Shown: piece after piece, positions 28,846 to 36,442 of the stretch
Position numbering within the stretch: the first letter of the stretch is position 1
Layout of the letters: each line of letters opens with the position of its first letter
Source: Alphaproteobacteria bacterium
Lineage (GTDB): Bacteria > Pseudomonadota > Alphaproteobacteria > CALKHQ01
DNA: 64,000 bases
NCBI GenBank assembly: GCA_041396705.1
Contig: JAWKYB010000003.1
Location: forward strand, 475,576 to 539,575
Reading direction: 5' to 3'
Position numbers and translations under genes: made by a program
Notes under the pieces: generated by a model
Told to the model about the DNA's origin: nothing
What the model saw: only the letters and a program-made list of their open reading frames with translations
The model's database searches: none

Positions 28846-29240
28846 AGCCCGCCTTCGTAGCTCGCCTTCGCCACGTGGCTTTCGTGCAGGGTCACCCGCA
28901 GGCCGGCCAGCGCATCGCCGCCGTCGCCCAGCCGGCCGGCGCGGGCGGCCTCGGCGACCTTGTCGAAGATGTGCTTGCACAGGAACTCGGTGGTGGTCAG
29001 CACGCCCTCCAGCCCGGGCACGGTATCGAGGTTGGCATAGCCCAGCGGCTGCAGCGTCTCCTTCAGCACCTCGTGGGCGCGACCGATGTCGACCACAACG
29101 TTGTACTGGTTCAGCCGCGCGGCCTGGAACTCCACGTCGACCACGAAGGTGGCGCCGTGCAGATTCTGCGCCGGCCCGAAGAAGGGCTGCGGCAGCGAAT
29201 GGGCGATCATGATGTGGTCGCGCACCGAAACGGTGAACAT
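28842..29240 (-). CDS. 6-pyruvoyl-tetrahydropterin synthase / QueD-family protein
   Basis: The 132-residue protein has the T-fold features of PTPS/6-carboxytetrahydropterin synthase: the zinc histidines in DHIMIAHSL and NLHGATFVVDV, DIGRAHEVLKETLQPLGYANLDTV, and the catalytic glutamate near TTEFLCKHI and HESHVAKASY. These enzymes act on dihydroneopterin triphosphate. No queuosine genes (queC, queE, queF) are nearby; the neighbours are a dehydrogenase, a glycosyltransferase and a methyltransferase, so a role in a modified pterin rather than queuosine is more likely. It overlaps the glycosyltransferase start. Confidence 0.85.
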   Translation of the reverse strand: MFTVSVRDHIMIAHSLPQPFFGPAQNLHGATFVVDVEFQAARLNQYNVVVDIGRAHEVLKETLQPLGYANLDTVPGLEGVLTTTEFLCKHIFDKVAEAARAGRLGDGGDALAGLRVTLHESHVAKASYEGGL

Positions 29241-29289
29241 GGACGGCTCCCCCTCCGACTCCGTGAAAAGCGTGCCTTGATACGCCGAA

Positions 29290-30363
29290 TCAGCCGTAGC
29301 GGACCACCGTGGCGAGTCCCGGCGCGCGCGCGTCCAGGATCGCCGGCAGCGCGGCGGGCAGATCGGCGAAGGCGACCTCGCCGGTGATCAGCGTGTCGAA
29401 GCGCGGGTCGCACAGCAGGCCGAGCGCCGTTTCCAGGCGCCGCCGCCGGCTCCAGCGCGCCCGTCGCGCCGGCGGCACGTGGCCGACCTGGCTGGACCGG
29501 ATGGTCAGCCGCTGGCTGTGGAACGCCCCGCCCAGCGGCACGGCCGGCGCATCGGCGCCGTACCAGCTGGCTTCGACCACCGTCGCCTCGAAGCCGGCGA
29601 GCGCAAGCGCGGTGGCCAGCCCGGCGGCGGTGGCGCTGGCGTGGATCACCACGTCGCAGTCGCGCGGGGCGGCATCCGGCAGCGCGAAGGCCGCGCCGAG
29701 CGCCGCGGCGGGCGCCGCCCGGCCGGCGTCGATGTCGACCACGGTCAGTGCCACCGCCGGGATCGCGGCGGCGATGGCGGCGACCAGCAGACCCAGGATG
29801 CCGCCGCCGACCACCGCGACGCGGTCGCCGGGGCCGATGCCGGCGTCCCACACCGTGTTCAGTGCGGTCTCGGTGTTGGCGGCCAGCACGGCGCGGCGCG
29901 GCGGCAGGCCGTCGGGCAGCGGCACCGCCGCCTCGGCCGGCAGCCTGTTCACGGTCTGGTGCGGGCTGAGTGAGAACACGGTCTGGCCGACCCGCTGCGC
30001 CGGGCCGGCAGTGACCACGCCGACGGTGGCGTAGCCATAGGCGACGGGAAAGGGGAAGTCGCCCACCTGGAAGGGTGCGCGCATGCGTCCATGCTCGGAT
30101 TCCGGCACCGCGCCGGCGAACACCAGCCGCTCGGTGCCGCGGCTGACCGCGCCATACAGAGATTTAACGTCGACGGTGGTGGCATCCGCCGGCCCTAGGC
30201 CTACCTGACCGATCGCGGCCCGGCCGGGACCGGTGTAGATCAGCGCGTCGGCGCGCGGCCCGCGACCGCGCGCTAATGTGACTTGCGGTGATCTTGCTGC
30301 ACTGCGAGATTTCGGGCGCGGATCGTTGTGCGCTGCCACAATTCGCTCTTGATGTGAGGCCAA
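29290..30363 (-). CDS. Zinc-type medium-chain dehydrogenase/reductase
   Basis: A protein of up to 357 residues with the MDR fold. AVSRGTERLVFAG and YGYATVGVV lie in the catalytic half. The NAD(P)-binding GGGILGLLVAAIAA with VDID follows in the Rossmann half. The usual GHE zinc-site motif is not seen (SRGTERLVF replaces it), so catalysis may not need zinc. The start is uncertain: a TTG at 30363 opens the frame, but similarity begins near ALIYTGPGRAAIG, about 40 residues in. It is the first gene of the pterin-type operon and is divergent from the opgH-like gene by only 54 bp. Confidence 0.78.
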   Translation of the reverse strand: MASHQERIVAAHNDPRPKSRSAARSPQVTLARGRGPRADALIYTGPGRAAIGQVGLGPADATTVDVKSLYGAVSRGTERLVFAGAVPESEHGRMRAPFQVGDFPFPVAYGYATVGVVTAGPAQRVGQTVFSLSPHQTVNRLPAEAAVPLPDGLPPRRAVLAANTETALNTVWDAGIGPGDRVAVVGGGILGLLVAAIAAAIPAVALTVVDIDAGRAAPAAALGAAFALPDAAPRDCDVVIHASATAAGLATALALAGFEATVVEASWYGADAPAVPLGGAFHSQRLTIRSSQVGHVPPARRARWSRRRRLETALGLLCDPRFDTLITGEVAFADLPAALPAILDARAPGLATVVRYG

Positions 30364-30417
30364 ACTGCAGGAAGCACCTTAGGGGGCCGCTCGCGTCCCC
30401 TTCAACGAGATCGTTGC

Positions 30418-32244
30418 ATGGCTGTTGATCCGCGCCCTTCGCTGACCCTTGTCGAGCCCGCCACCCCCGCGCCCGCCGGCCTGCCGCCGGCGGCCCGCCG
30501 CGCGATCGTGCTGGCGCTGAACCTCGCCACCATCGCCCTGCTCGGCTGGGGCGTCGCCGACGTGCTCGGCGGCGACGGCTGGTCGGTGGCGGACGTGGTG
30601 ATCTTCGCCGGCTTCCTGGTGGCGGCGCCCTGGACCACGCTCGGCTTCTGGAATGCGGCGATCGGGCTGGCGCTGCTGCACGGGCCGTGGGCGCGGCCGG
30701 AGCGCACGGTCTATCCCTACTGGGCGGCGACCGAGCGGTCGGCGCCGCTGACCGCGCGCACCGCGCTGGCGATGGTGGTGCGCAACGAGGACCCGGCGCC
30801 GTCGTTCCGCGCGCTGGCCGCCATGCGCGACGCGCTGGCCGCCGAAGGGGTGCTGCCGGCCTTTCGCTTCTACGTGCTGAGCGACAGCTCGAAGGCCGAG
30901 ATCGCGGCCGCCGAGGAGGCGCTGTTCGCCGATTTCGCCGGCACCTTCCCGGCCGACAACCGGCCGGTCTATCGCCGCCGCGAGGTCAATACCGGCTACA
31001 AGGCCGGCAACGTCGCCGACTTCCTCGCCCGCTGGGGCGACGAGAACGACTTCTTCGTCACGCTGGACGCCGACAGCCTGATCGCGGCCGACACGCTGGT
31101 GCGGATGGTGCGCGCGATGCAGGCCGACCCGAAGCTGGGCCTGCTGCAGACGCTGGTGGTCGGCGCGCCGGCCGACAGCGCCTTCGCCCGAATCTTCCAG
31201 TTCGGCATGCGTCACGGCATGCGCTCGTTCACCATGGGCAGCGCCTGGTGGACCGGCGACTGCGGCCCCTATTGGGGTCACAACGCCATCGCGCGCACCG
31301 CCGCCTTCCGCGACCATTGCCAGCTGCCGGTGCTGCCGGGCGGGCCGCCGCTGGGCGGCCACATCCTCAGCCACGACCAGCTCGAGGCGGCGTTCCTGCG
31401 CCGCGCCGGCTGGGCGGTGCGGGTGCTGCCGATCGAGACCGCCAGCTACGAGCAGAACCCGCCCAGCGTCGCCGAGTTCGCCTATCGCGACATGCGCTGG
31501 TGCCAGGGCAACATGCAGTACTGGCGCTTCCTGGTCGCGCCCGGCCTGCGGCCGGTCAGCCGGTTCCAGATCGCCCAGGCGCTGCTGATGTACGTCGCCG
31601 CGCCGGCATGGATGGCGATGACGCTGGCGACCACGGTGAAGGCGATGATGCAGGATTTCCGCATCGAGGACCTCGACCTCGGCATCGCGCTGTTCATCGC
31701 CGTGTTCGCGATGAGCCTGGCGCCGAAGCTGGCCGGTTTCGCCGACGTGGCGCTGACCAAGGGCGGTCTCGCCCGCTATGGCGGCGGCCTGCGCTTCGGC
31801 GTCTCGGCCCTGCTGGAGGTGCTGTTCTCGATGCTGCTGGCGCCGGCGATGGCGCTGAACATCACCATCTTCATGATCGGGCTGCTGTTCGGCCGGTCGA
31901 TCAGCTGGTCCGGCCAGAACCGCGCGGTGCGCAGCCTGTCCTGGGTCGCCGCCTGGCGCGGGCTGTGGCCGCAGACCCTGCTCGGCGCCGTGCTGATCGG
32001 CGTGCTGTCGTGGACCGCGCCGCTGGCGGTCGCCTGGGGCGCGCCGATCCTGTTCGGCCTGCTGCTGGCGGTGCCGCTGGGCGTGGCGACGGCGCGGCCG
32101 CGCCTCGGCCGCTGGCTCGGCCGGCATGGCCTGTTCGCCGGGCCGGAGGATTTCGCCCCGCCGCCGATCCTGCCGCAGGCGGGCCTCGCCCCGCTGCCGC
32201 TGGCGCGCCCGCGCGTCGACGAGCTGCCGCGCGCCGCCGAATAG
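30418..32244 (+). CDS. opgH: Glucan biosynthesis glucosyltransferase H-like membrane GT2
   Basis: The 608-residue inner-membrane glycosyltransferase makes beta-glucan chains (osmoregulated periplasmic glucans). The cytosolic GT2 domain has ALAMVVRNEDP, REVNTGYKAGNVADF, the DxD motif in FVTLDADSLIAADTLVRM, SHDQLEAAFLRRAGW and RDMRWCQGNMQYW (QxxRW-type). Two membrane segments precede it and about five follow. It lacks the long N-terminal region of enterobacterial OpgH. No opgG or opgD is adjacent. GT2 function is firm; the periplasmic glucan role is inferred from the family. Confidence 0.87.
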   Translation: MAVDPRPSLTLVEPATPAPAGLPPAARRAIVLALNLATIALLGWGVADVLGGDGWSVADVVIFAGFLVAAPWTTLGFWNAAIGLALLHGPWARPERTVYPYWAATERSAPLTARTALAMVVRNEDPAPSFRALAAMRDALAAEGVLPAFRFYVLSDSSKAEIAAAEEALFADFAGTFPADNRPVYRRREVNTGYKAGNVADFLARWGDENDFFVTLDADSLIAADTLVRMVRAMQADPKLGLLQTLVVGAPADSAFARIFQFGMRHGMRSFTMGSAWWTGDCGPYWGHNAIARTAAFRDHCQLPVLPGGPPLGGHILSHDQLEAAFLRRAGWAVRVLPIETASYEQNPPSVAEFAYRDMRWCQGNMQYWRFLVAPGLRPVSRFQIAQALLMYVAAPAWMAMTLATTVKAMMQDFRIEDLDLGIALFIAVFAMSLAPKLAGFADVALTKGGLARYGGGLRFGVSALLEVLFSMLLAPAMALNITIFMIGLLFGRSISWSGQNRAVRSLSWVAAWRGLWPQTLLGAVLIGVLSWTAPLAVAWGAPILFGLLLAVPLGVATARPRLGRWLGRHGLFAGPEDFAPPPILPQAGLAPLPLARPRVDELPRAAE

Positions 32245-32344
32245 CCGGCTGCGACACGCGGCGGCTTCCCCGACCCGGCACGGCCGACTAGGCTGTCCTC
32301 CAACGACGCGGCGGCCGGCGATCGCCGGCGCGAGGAGGGACGCC

Positions 32345-33703
32345 ATGCAGCGCGACGAACGCGGCCACCCGATGACCACCGACAGCGCCGAGGCGGCGCG
32401 GGCGCTGGACTTGGCCATTCACAACTTCCTGCACTGGCGCGCGGCGATCATGCCCAACATCCAGGCCGCGCTGGCCGCCGACCCGGGCTTCGGCTTCGGC
32501 CACGTCGTGCTGGGGCTGGTGCTGCATGGCGCGCGCAACGCCCACTATCGCGGCAAGATCGGCCAGGCGGTCGCGGCGGCGCAGGCGGCGGCGGCGCGGA
32601 TGACCGCGCGCGAGCGGCTGTATCTGGCGGCGCTGGAGGCCGTGCACCGCGGCGCGCTGGCCGACAGCGTGGCCTGCTACGAGCTGATCCTGGAGCAGCA
32701 TCCGCACGACCTGTTCGCCCAGCGGCTGGCGCAGATGGAGCTGTTCTGGATCGGCGAGATGGCGTGGTCGGCCGCGATCTCCGCCGCCGTCCACCCGCAC
32801 TGGACGCCGGACGTGCCGAGCTACGGCATCCACCTGTCCTGCCGCGCCTTCGACCTGGAGGAGACCCATCACTTCGCCGCGGCCGAATCGCTGGCCCGCC
32901 GCGCGGTCGGGATCGACCCCACCGACGTCTGGGGCACCCACGCCGTCGCCCACGTGCTGATCATGGAGGGGCGCTATGCGGAGGGCGTGGACTGGCTGGA
33001 CGGCCTGAAGGACAACTGGGCCGAGGCCAACCAGATGCAGTTGCATCTATGGTGGCACCGCTGCCTGTTCCACCTGGAACTGAGGGACTATGACGCGGTG
33101 CTCGGCATCTACGACCGCTGGGTGCGCAACCGCGACCTGCCGCTGCTGCAGGCGGTGCCCGACCTCTATATCGACCTGCAGAACGGCGCCTCGATGCTGC
33201 TGCGGCTGGAGCTGCGCGGCGTCGACGTCGGCGACCGCTGGGCGGAGCTGGCGGAGCTGACGCTCAACCGCATCGGCGACCACACCAGCCCGTTCACCAG
33301 CGCCCATTTCGCCGCGATCCTGGCGGCGACAGGCCACGACGGCCAGGCGGCGACGCTGGTCGACGCCATGCAGCGCTTCGCCCATGACGACGACGGCACG
33401 CTGGCGCCGCGCTATGCCATCGCCGGCATTCCGGCGGCGAAGGCGGCGATCGCGCACCGCGCCGGCGACCATGGCCGGGTGATCGAGCTGCTGCTGCCGG
33501 CGCGGCGGATGCTGTGGCTGATGGGCGGCAGCCATGCCCAGCGCGACCTGTTCTTCCTGCTGCTGGCCGATTCGGCGATGAAGGCGCGGCGCGACGATGT
33601 GCTCGGCATCGTGCTGCGCGACATCGCGGCGGCCGGCTTCGCCGACCCGGCCGGGCGCGTCGGCTACAGTGCGGTCGCCGCGCGGCTGGCGGCGGCGGAG
33701 TGA
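32345..33703 (+). CDS. Tetratricopeptide-repeat protein, TTC38-like
   Basis: The 452-residue soluble protein is built of helical repeats, like the TTC38 family shared by bacteria and animals: ALDLAIHNFLHWRAAIMPNI, LAADPGFGFGHVVLGLVLHG, YELILEQHPHDLFAQRLAQM, VPSYGIHLSCRAFDLEETHHFAAAE in two parts, and WWHRCLFHLELRDYDAVL. No enzyme motif is visible. GGAGGGA lies upstream of the ATG at 32345. It is followed by the RraA-family and PhyH genes in one direction with short gaps, so the three may be co-transcribed. The function of this family is unknown. Confidence 0.8.
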   Translation: MQRDERGHPMTTDSAEAARALDLAIHNFLHWRAAIMPNIQAALAADPGFGFGHVVLGLVLHGARNAHYRGKIGQAVAAAQAAAARMTARERLYLAALEAVHRGALADSVACYELILEQHPHDLFAQRLAQMELFWIGEMAWSAAISAAVHPHWTPDVPSYGIHLSCRAFDLEETHHFAAAESLARRAVGIDPTDVWGTHAVAHVLIMEGRYAEGVDWLDGLKDNWAEANQMQLHLWWHRCLFHLELRDYDAVLGIYDRWVRNRDLPLLQAVPDLYIDLQNGASMLLRLELRGVDVGDRWAELAELTLNRIGDHTSPFTSAHFAAILAATGHDGQAATLVDAMQRFAHDDDGTLAPRYAIAGIPAAKAAIAHRAGDHGRVIELLLPARRMLWLMGGSHAQRDLFFLLLADSAMKARRDDVLGIVLRDIAAAGFADPAGRVGYSAVAARLAAAE

Positions 33704-33711
33704 GCCGGGCG

Positions 33712-34404
33712 ATGGCCGCGCTTCCCGCCGACGACGCCGAGCGGCTGGCCCTGGTCCGCCGCGCCCTGTTTTCCTCGGTGATCGGCGACGTGCTCGACAA
33801 AATGGGGCTGTTGCACCAGTTCCTGCCGCCGCAGATCCGGCCGCTGGCGCCGGAGATGGCGGTGGTCGGCCGGGCGATGCCGGTGATCGAGGCCGATTTC
33901 TTCGCCGATGCCGAGCAGGGCGCCGGCCCGCTCGGCGGCCGGCCGTTCGGGCTGATGCTGCAGGCGCTCGACGACCTCAAGCCCGGCGAGGTCTACCTCG
34001 CCTCCGGCACCCGCAGCGCCTATGCGATGTGGGGCGAGCTGATGGCGACGCGGGCGCAGGCGCTGGGCGCGGCCGGCGTGGTGGTCGACGGCTATTCGCG
34101 CGACACCCGCGGCATTCTCGCGCTCGGCTTCCCGACCTTCTCGCACGGCTCCTACGGCCAGGACCAGGGCGCCCGCGGCAAGGTGGTCGACTTCCGCGTC
34201 GGGGTGGAGATCGGCGGCGTGCGCATCGCCCCCGGCGACCTGATCGTCGGCGATCTCGACGGCGTCGTCGCGGTGCCGCGGGCGGCCGAGGACGAGGCGC
34301 TGGCCCGCGCGCTGGAGAAAGTGGCGGGCGAGAACCGTGTCGCCGAGGCGATCCGCGCCGGCATGAGCACGGTCGAGGCGTTCGAGACGTTCGGGGTGAT
34401 GTAG
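33712..34404 (+). CDS. RraA / HMG-aldolase family protein
   Basis: The 230-residue protein has the RraA fold: SSVIGDVLDKMG at the N-terminus, the core GELMATRAQALGAAGVVVDG with YSRDTRGI (RraA-type Gly/Asp/Arg site), and GDLIVGDLDGVVAVPRA. Family members include 4-hydroxy-4-methyl-2-oxoglutarate aldolase and oxaloacetate decarboxylases, which use a divalent metal. The visible Arg-Asp (DGYSRDT) supports an active lyase. It starts 8 bp after the TPR gene and is followed 36 bp later by a PhyH oxygenase. It could cleave a branched keto acid, which would suit the apionate-type locus, but this is speculative. Confidence 0.83.
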   Translation: MAALPADDAERLALVRRALFSSVIGDVLDKMGLLHQFLPPQIRPLAPEMAVVGRAMPVIEADFFADAEQGAGPLGGRPFGLMLQALDDLKPGEVYLASGTRSAYAMWGELMATRAQALGAAGVVVDGYSRDTRGILALGFPTFSHGSYGQDQGARGKVVDFRVGVEIGGVRIAPGDLIVGDLDGVVAVPRAAEDEALARALEKVAGENRVAEAIRAGMSTVEAFETFGVM

Positions 34405-34440
34405 TTCGGCGGACGCAATCAGGCGGGGGAGGGCCGGAGG

Positions 34441-35202
34441 ATGCTGAGCGAGGCACAGGTCGCGCGCTATCACGAGGACGGCTTCGTCGTCCCGGACTAC
34501 CGGGTGGCGGACGACACACTGGCCGACATCAAGGACCGCCACGACCGCCTGATCGCGCGCCATCCCGAGTTCACCGACTACTGCCCGGCCGTTTTGGCCC
34601 ACGACCTGGGCTTCCTCAACGTCGCCCGCGACCCGGCCATCGTCGCCATGGTCGGCCAGGTGCTGGGGCCTGACTTCGCGCTGTGGAACTCCAGCTTCTT
34701 CGCCAAGCCGGCCCATGTCGGCCGCAAGACGCCGTGGCACCAGGACGGCGAATACTGGCCGATCCGGCCGCTGGCGACCTGCACGGTATGGATCGCGGTC
34801 GACGCCTCGACCACCGAGAACGGCTGCCTGCGGGTGCTGCCCGGCTCGCACCGGCCGCGCAAGCTGTTCCACCACCAGCGCAACGACGACCCCACGCTGT
34901 CGCTGAACCAGCAGCTGGTCGACGCCGAGGCGCCGGAGGAACGCGCGGTCGACATCGTGCTGGCGCCCGGCCAGATGTCGCTGCACGACGTCTACCTGGC
35001 CCACGGCTCGGAGGCCAACCGCTCCGGCCGGCCGCGCCGCGGCATGACACTGCGCTTCATGCCGACCACCTCGGTGTTCGACCGCGCGCTCGCCAGCGAG
35101 ATGGCGCGCGCCAACGGCCTGCGCGACCACGCCGACCGCACGCTGTTCCTGATGAGCGGCACCGACCGCAGCGGCGGGAACGACTTCCGCATGCGCCTGT
35201 AA
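34441..35202 (+). CDS. Phytanoyl-CoA dioxygenase (PhyH) family protein
   Basis: The 253-residue Fe(II)/2OG oxygenase has H100 and D102 in TPWHQDGEYWPIRP, the strand NGCLRVLPGSH, a distal H188 in LAHGSEANRS and the Arg that binds 2-oxoglutarate (SGRPRRGM). It is a close paralogue of the protein at 45033-45881, sharing the WHQDG.YWPIRP.ATCT.WIA.D pattern. GGGAGG lies about 12 nt and GGAGG just before the ATG. It is the last gene of the TPR-RraA-PhyH run. The substrate is unknown. Confidence 0.87.
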   Translation: MLSEAQVARYHEDGFVVPDYRVADDTLADIKDRHDRLIARHPEFTDYCPAVLAHDLGFLNVARDPAIVAMVGQVLGPDFALWNSSFFAKPAHVGRKTPWHQDGEYWPIRPLATCTVWIAVDASTTENGCLRVLPGSHRPRKLFHHQRNDDPTLSLNQQLVDAEAPEERAVDIVLAPGQMSLHDVYLAHGSEANRSGRPRRGMTLRFMPTTSVFDRALASEMARANGLRDHADRTLFLMSGTDRSGGNDFRMRL

Positions 35203-35242
35203 CGGCCCGGCCGGGCGCTGCGGCGGCGGGATCGGCGGGGTT

Positions 35243-35629
35243 GCGTCCTTCGAGACGGCGTCCTGCGGACGCCTCCTCAGGATGAGGCGGGGTGGGTGTG
35301 TGCCGCCGGCGCCGGCGCCGGCGCCGATCGGGGCGTCGCGTCCGATGGATGCCGCGCGGTTCTGCGGCGGGCGGGGCTTCGCGTCCGATGTCCGCCGTGC
35401 ATGCCCGCAGCGCGCGGCGATGCCACCCACCGCCGCGCCTCCTCAGGATGAGGCGGGGTGGGTGTGTGCCGCCGGCGCCGATTGGGGCGTCGCGTTCGAT
35501 GGATGCCGCGCGGTTCTGCGGCGGGCGGGGCTTCGCGTCCGACGTGCATGCCCGCAGCGCGCGGCGATGCCACCCACCGCCGCACCTCATCCTGAGGAGC
35601 CGCCCATCGGGCGGCGTCTCGAAGGACGC
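35243..35629. repeat. Repeat island bracketed by inverted REP-like arms
   Basis: The left arm (35243-35290) and right arm (35585-35629) are inverted copies: each carries GCGTCCTTCGAGACG and CCTCAGGATGAGG. Each arm also has its own 7-bp hairpin, GGCGTCC/GGACGCC on the left and GCCGCCC/GGGCGGC on the right, so the stem is conserved while its sequence differs. The island fills the gap between the convergent PhyH and SDR genes. Frames open through it but look like noncoding GC-rich readings. Confidence 0.8.
35271..35584. repeat. Two tandem repeat copies (about 166 and 148 bp)
   Basis: Copy A (35271-35436) and copy B (35437-35584) share GCCTCCTCAGGATGAGGCGG, GATGGATGCCGCGCGGTTC and CAGCGCGCGGCGATGCCACC in the same order. 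Copy B has lost part of a GCCGGC microrepeat and about 7 bp near the end. They lie inside the REP-bracketed island. Confidence 0.85.
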
Positions 35630-35647
35630 ATCCTGTTGCCGCGCGGG

Positions 35648-36436
35648 TCAGAAGGTGGCGGAGACGCCGCCGTCGACCAGCAGGACCTGGCCGGTGACGT
35701 AGGCGCTGTCGTCGCTGCACAGGAAGAAGGCCGGGCCGGCGATGTCTTCGGGCAGGCCGGGGCGGCCGAGCGGCAGCTTCTTGTGCTGCAGGTAGACCGT
35801 GGTGAACGCCTCGGTGCGGTGCTCGTGGCTGCCGTCGGGCGCCATCGCCATGCGGGTGTCGACGAAACCGGGTGCGATCGCGTTGACGGTGATGGCGCGG
35901 TCGGCAAGCTCGACCGCCAGGCAGCGGGTCATGTTGACGATGCCGGCCTTGGCGACGGCATAGGGCAGCGACGCCGGCGCGCCGAACAGGCCGAGGATCG
36001 AGGCGATGTTGAGGATGCGGCCGCCGCCGCCGCGCGCCAGCAGGTCGGTGGCGGCGAGCACGCAGCTGAGCGCGCCGGTCAGGTTGACGTCCAGCACCCG
36101 GCGGAAATCGTCCTCGTTCAGGTCCAGGTAGGCGGTGATGTCGAGAATGGCGGCGTTGTTGACCAGGATGTCGAGCCGGCCATGGGCGGCGTCGATCTCG
36201 GCCACCAGCCGGTCGGCGGCGGCGCGGTCGGTGATGTCGAGCGGGCGGGCGACCGCGGGCGCGCCGGCCCGCGCCGCCGCCGTCTGCACCTCGGCCGCGT
36301 CGACGTCGGTGTACCAGACCGCCGCGCCCTCGGCGGCGAGCCGGTCGGCGATGGCCTGGCCGATGCCGCGGGCGGCGCCGGTGACCAGCGCCACCCGCCC
36401 GGTCAGCCGGCGGGCCGGCAACGCGGGCAAGGCCAT
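35648..36436 (-). CDS. Short-chain dehydrogenase/reductase (SDR)
   Basis: The 262-residue classical SDR has the NAD(P) site VTGAARGIGQAIAD, acidic YTDVDAAEV (an Asp after the second strand suggests NAD preference), NNAAI, the catalytic Ser region ASILGLFGAPA, YAVAK and the C-terminal TGQVLLVDGG. It starts 6 bp after the ApnL-like gene and is the last gene of the long operon 44832 to 35648. A role as polyol or sugar-acid dehydrogenase in the same pathway is inferred from context. Confidence 0.9.
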   Translation of the reverse strand: MALPALPARRLTGRVALVTGAARGIGQAIADRLAAEGAAVWYTDVDAAEVQTAAARAGAPAVARPLDITDRAAADRLVAEIDAAHGRLDILVNNAAILDITAYLDLNEDDFRRVLDVNLTGALSCVLAATDLLARGGGGRILNIASILGLFGAPASLPYAVAKAGIVNMTRCLAVELADRAITVNAIAPGFVDTRMAMAPDGSHEHRTEAFTTVYLQHKKLPLGRPGLPEDIAGPAFFLCSDDSAYVTGQVLLVDGGVSATF

Positions 36437-36442
36437 CGCGGG

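Noticed and set aside
28842..29240. Queuosine biosynthesis gene queD
   Set aside because: No queC, queE or queF is nearby and the neighbours are a glycosyltransferase, methyltransferase and dehydrogenase, so the queuosine label is not supported here.
35271..35584. CRISPR-like array
   Set aside because: Only two long adjacent copies without regular short repeats and unique spacers; no cas gene is present.
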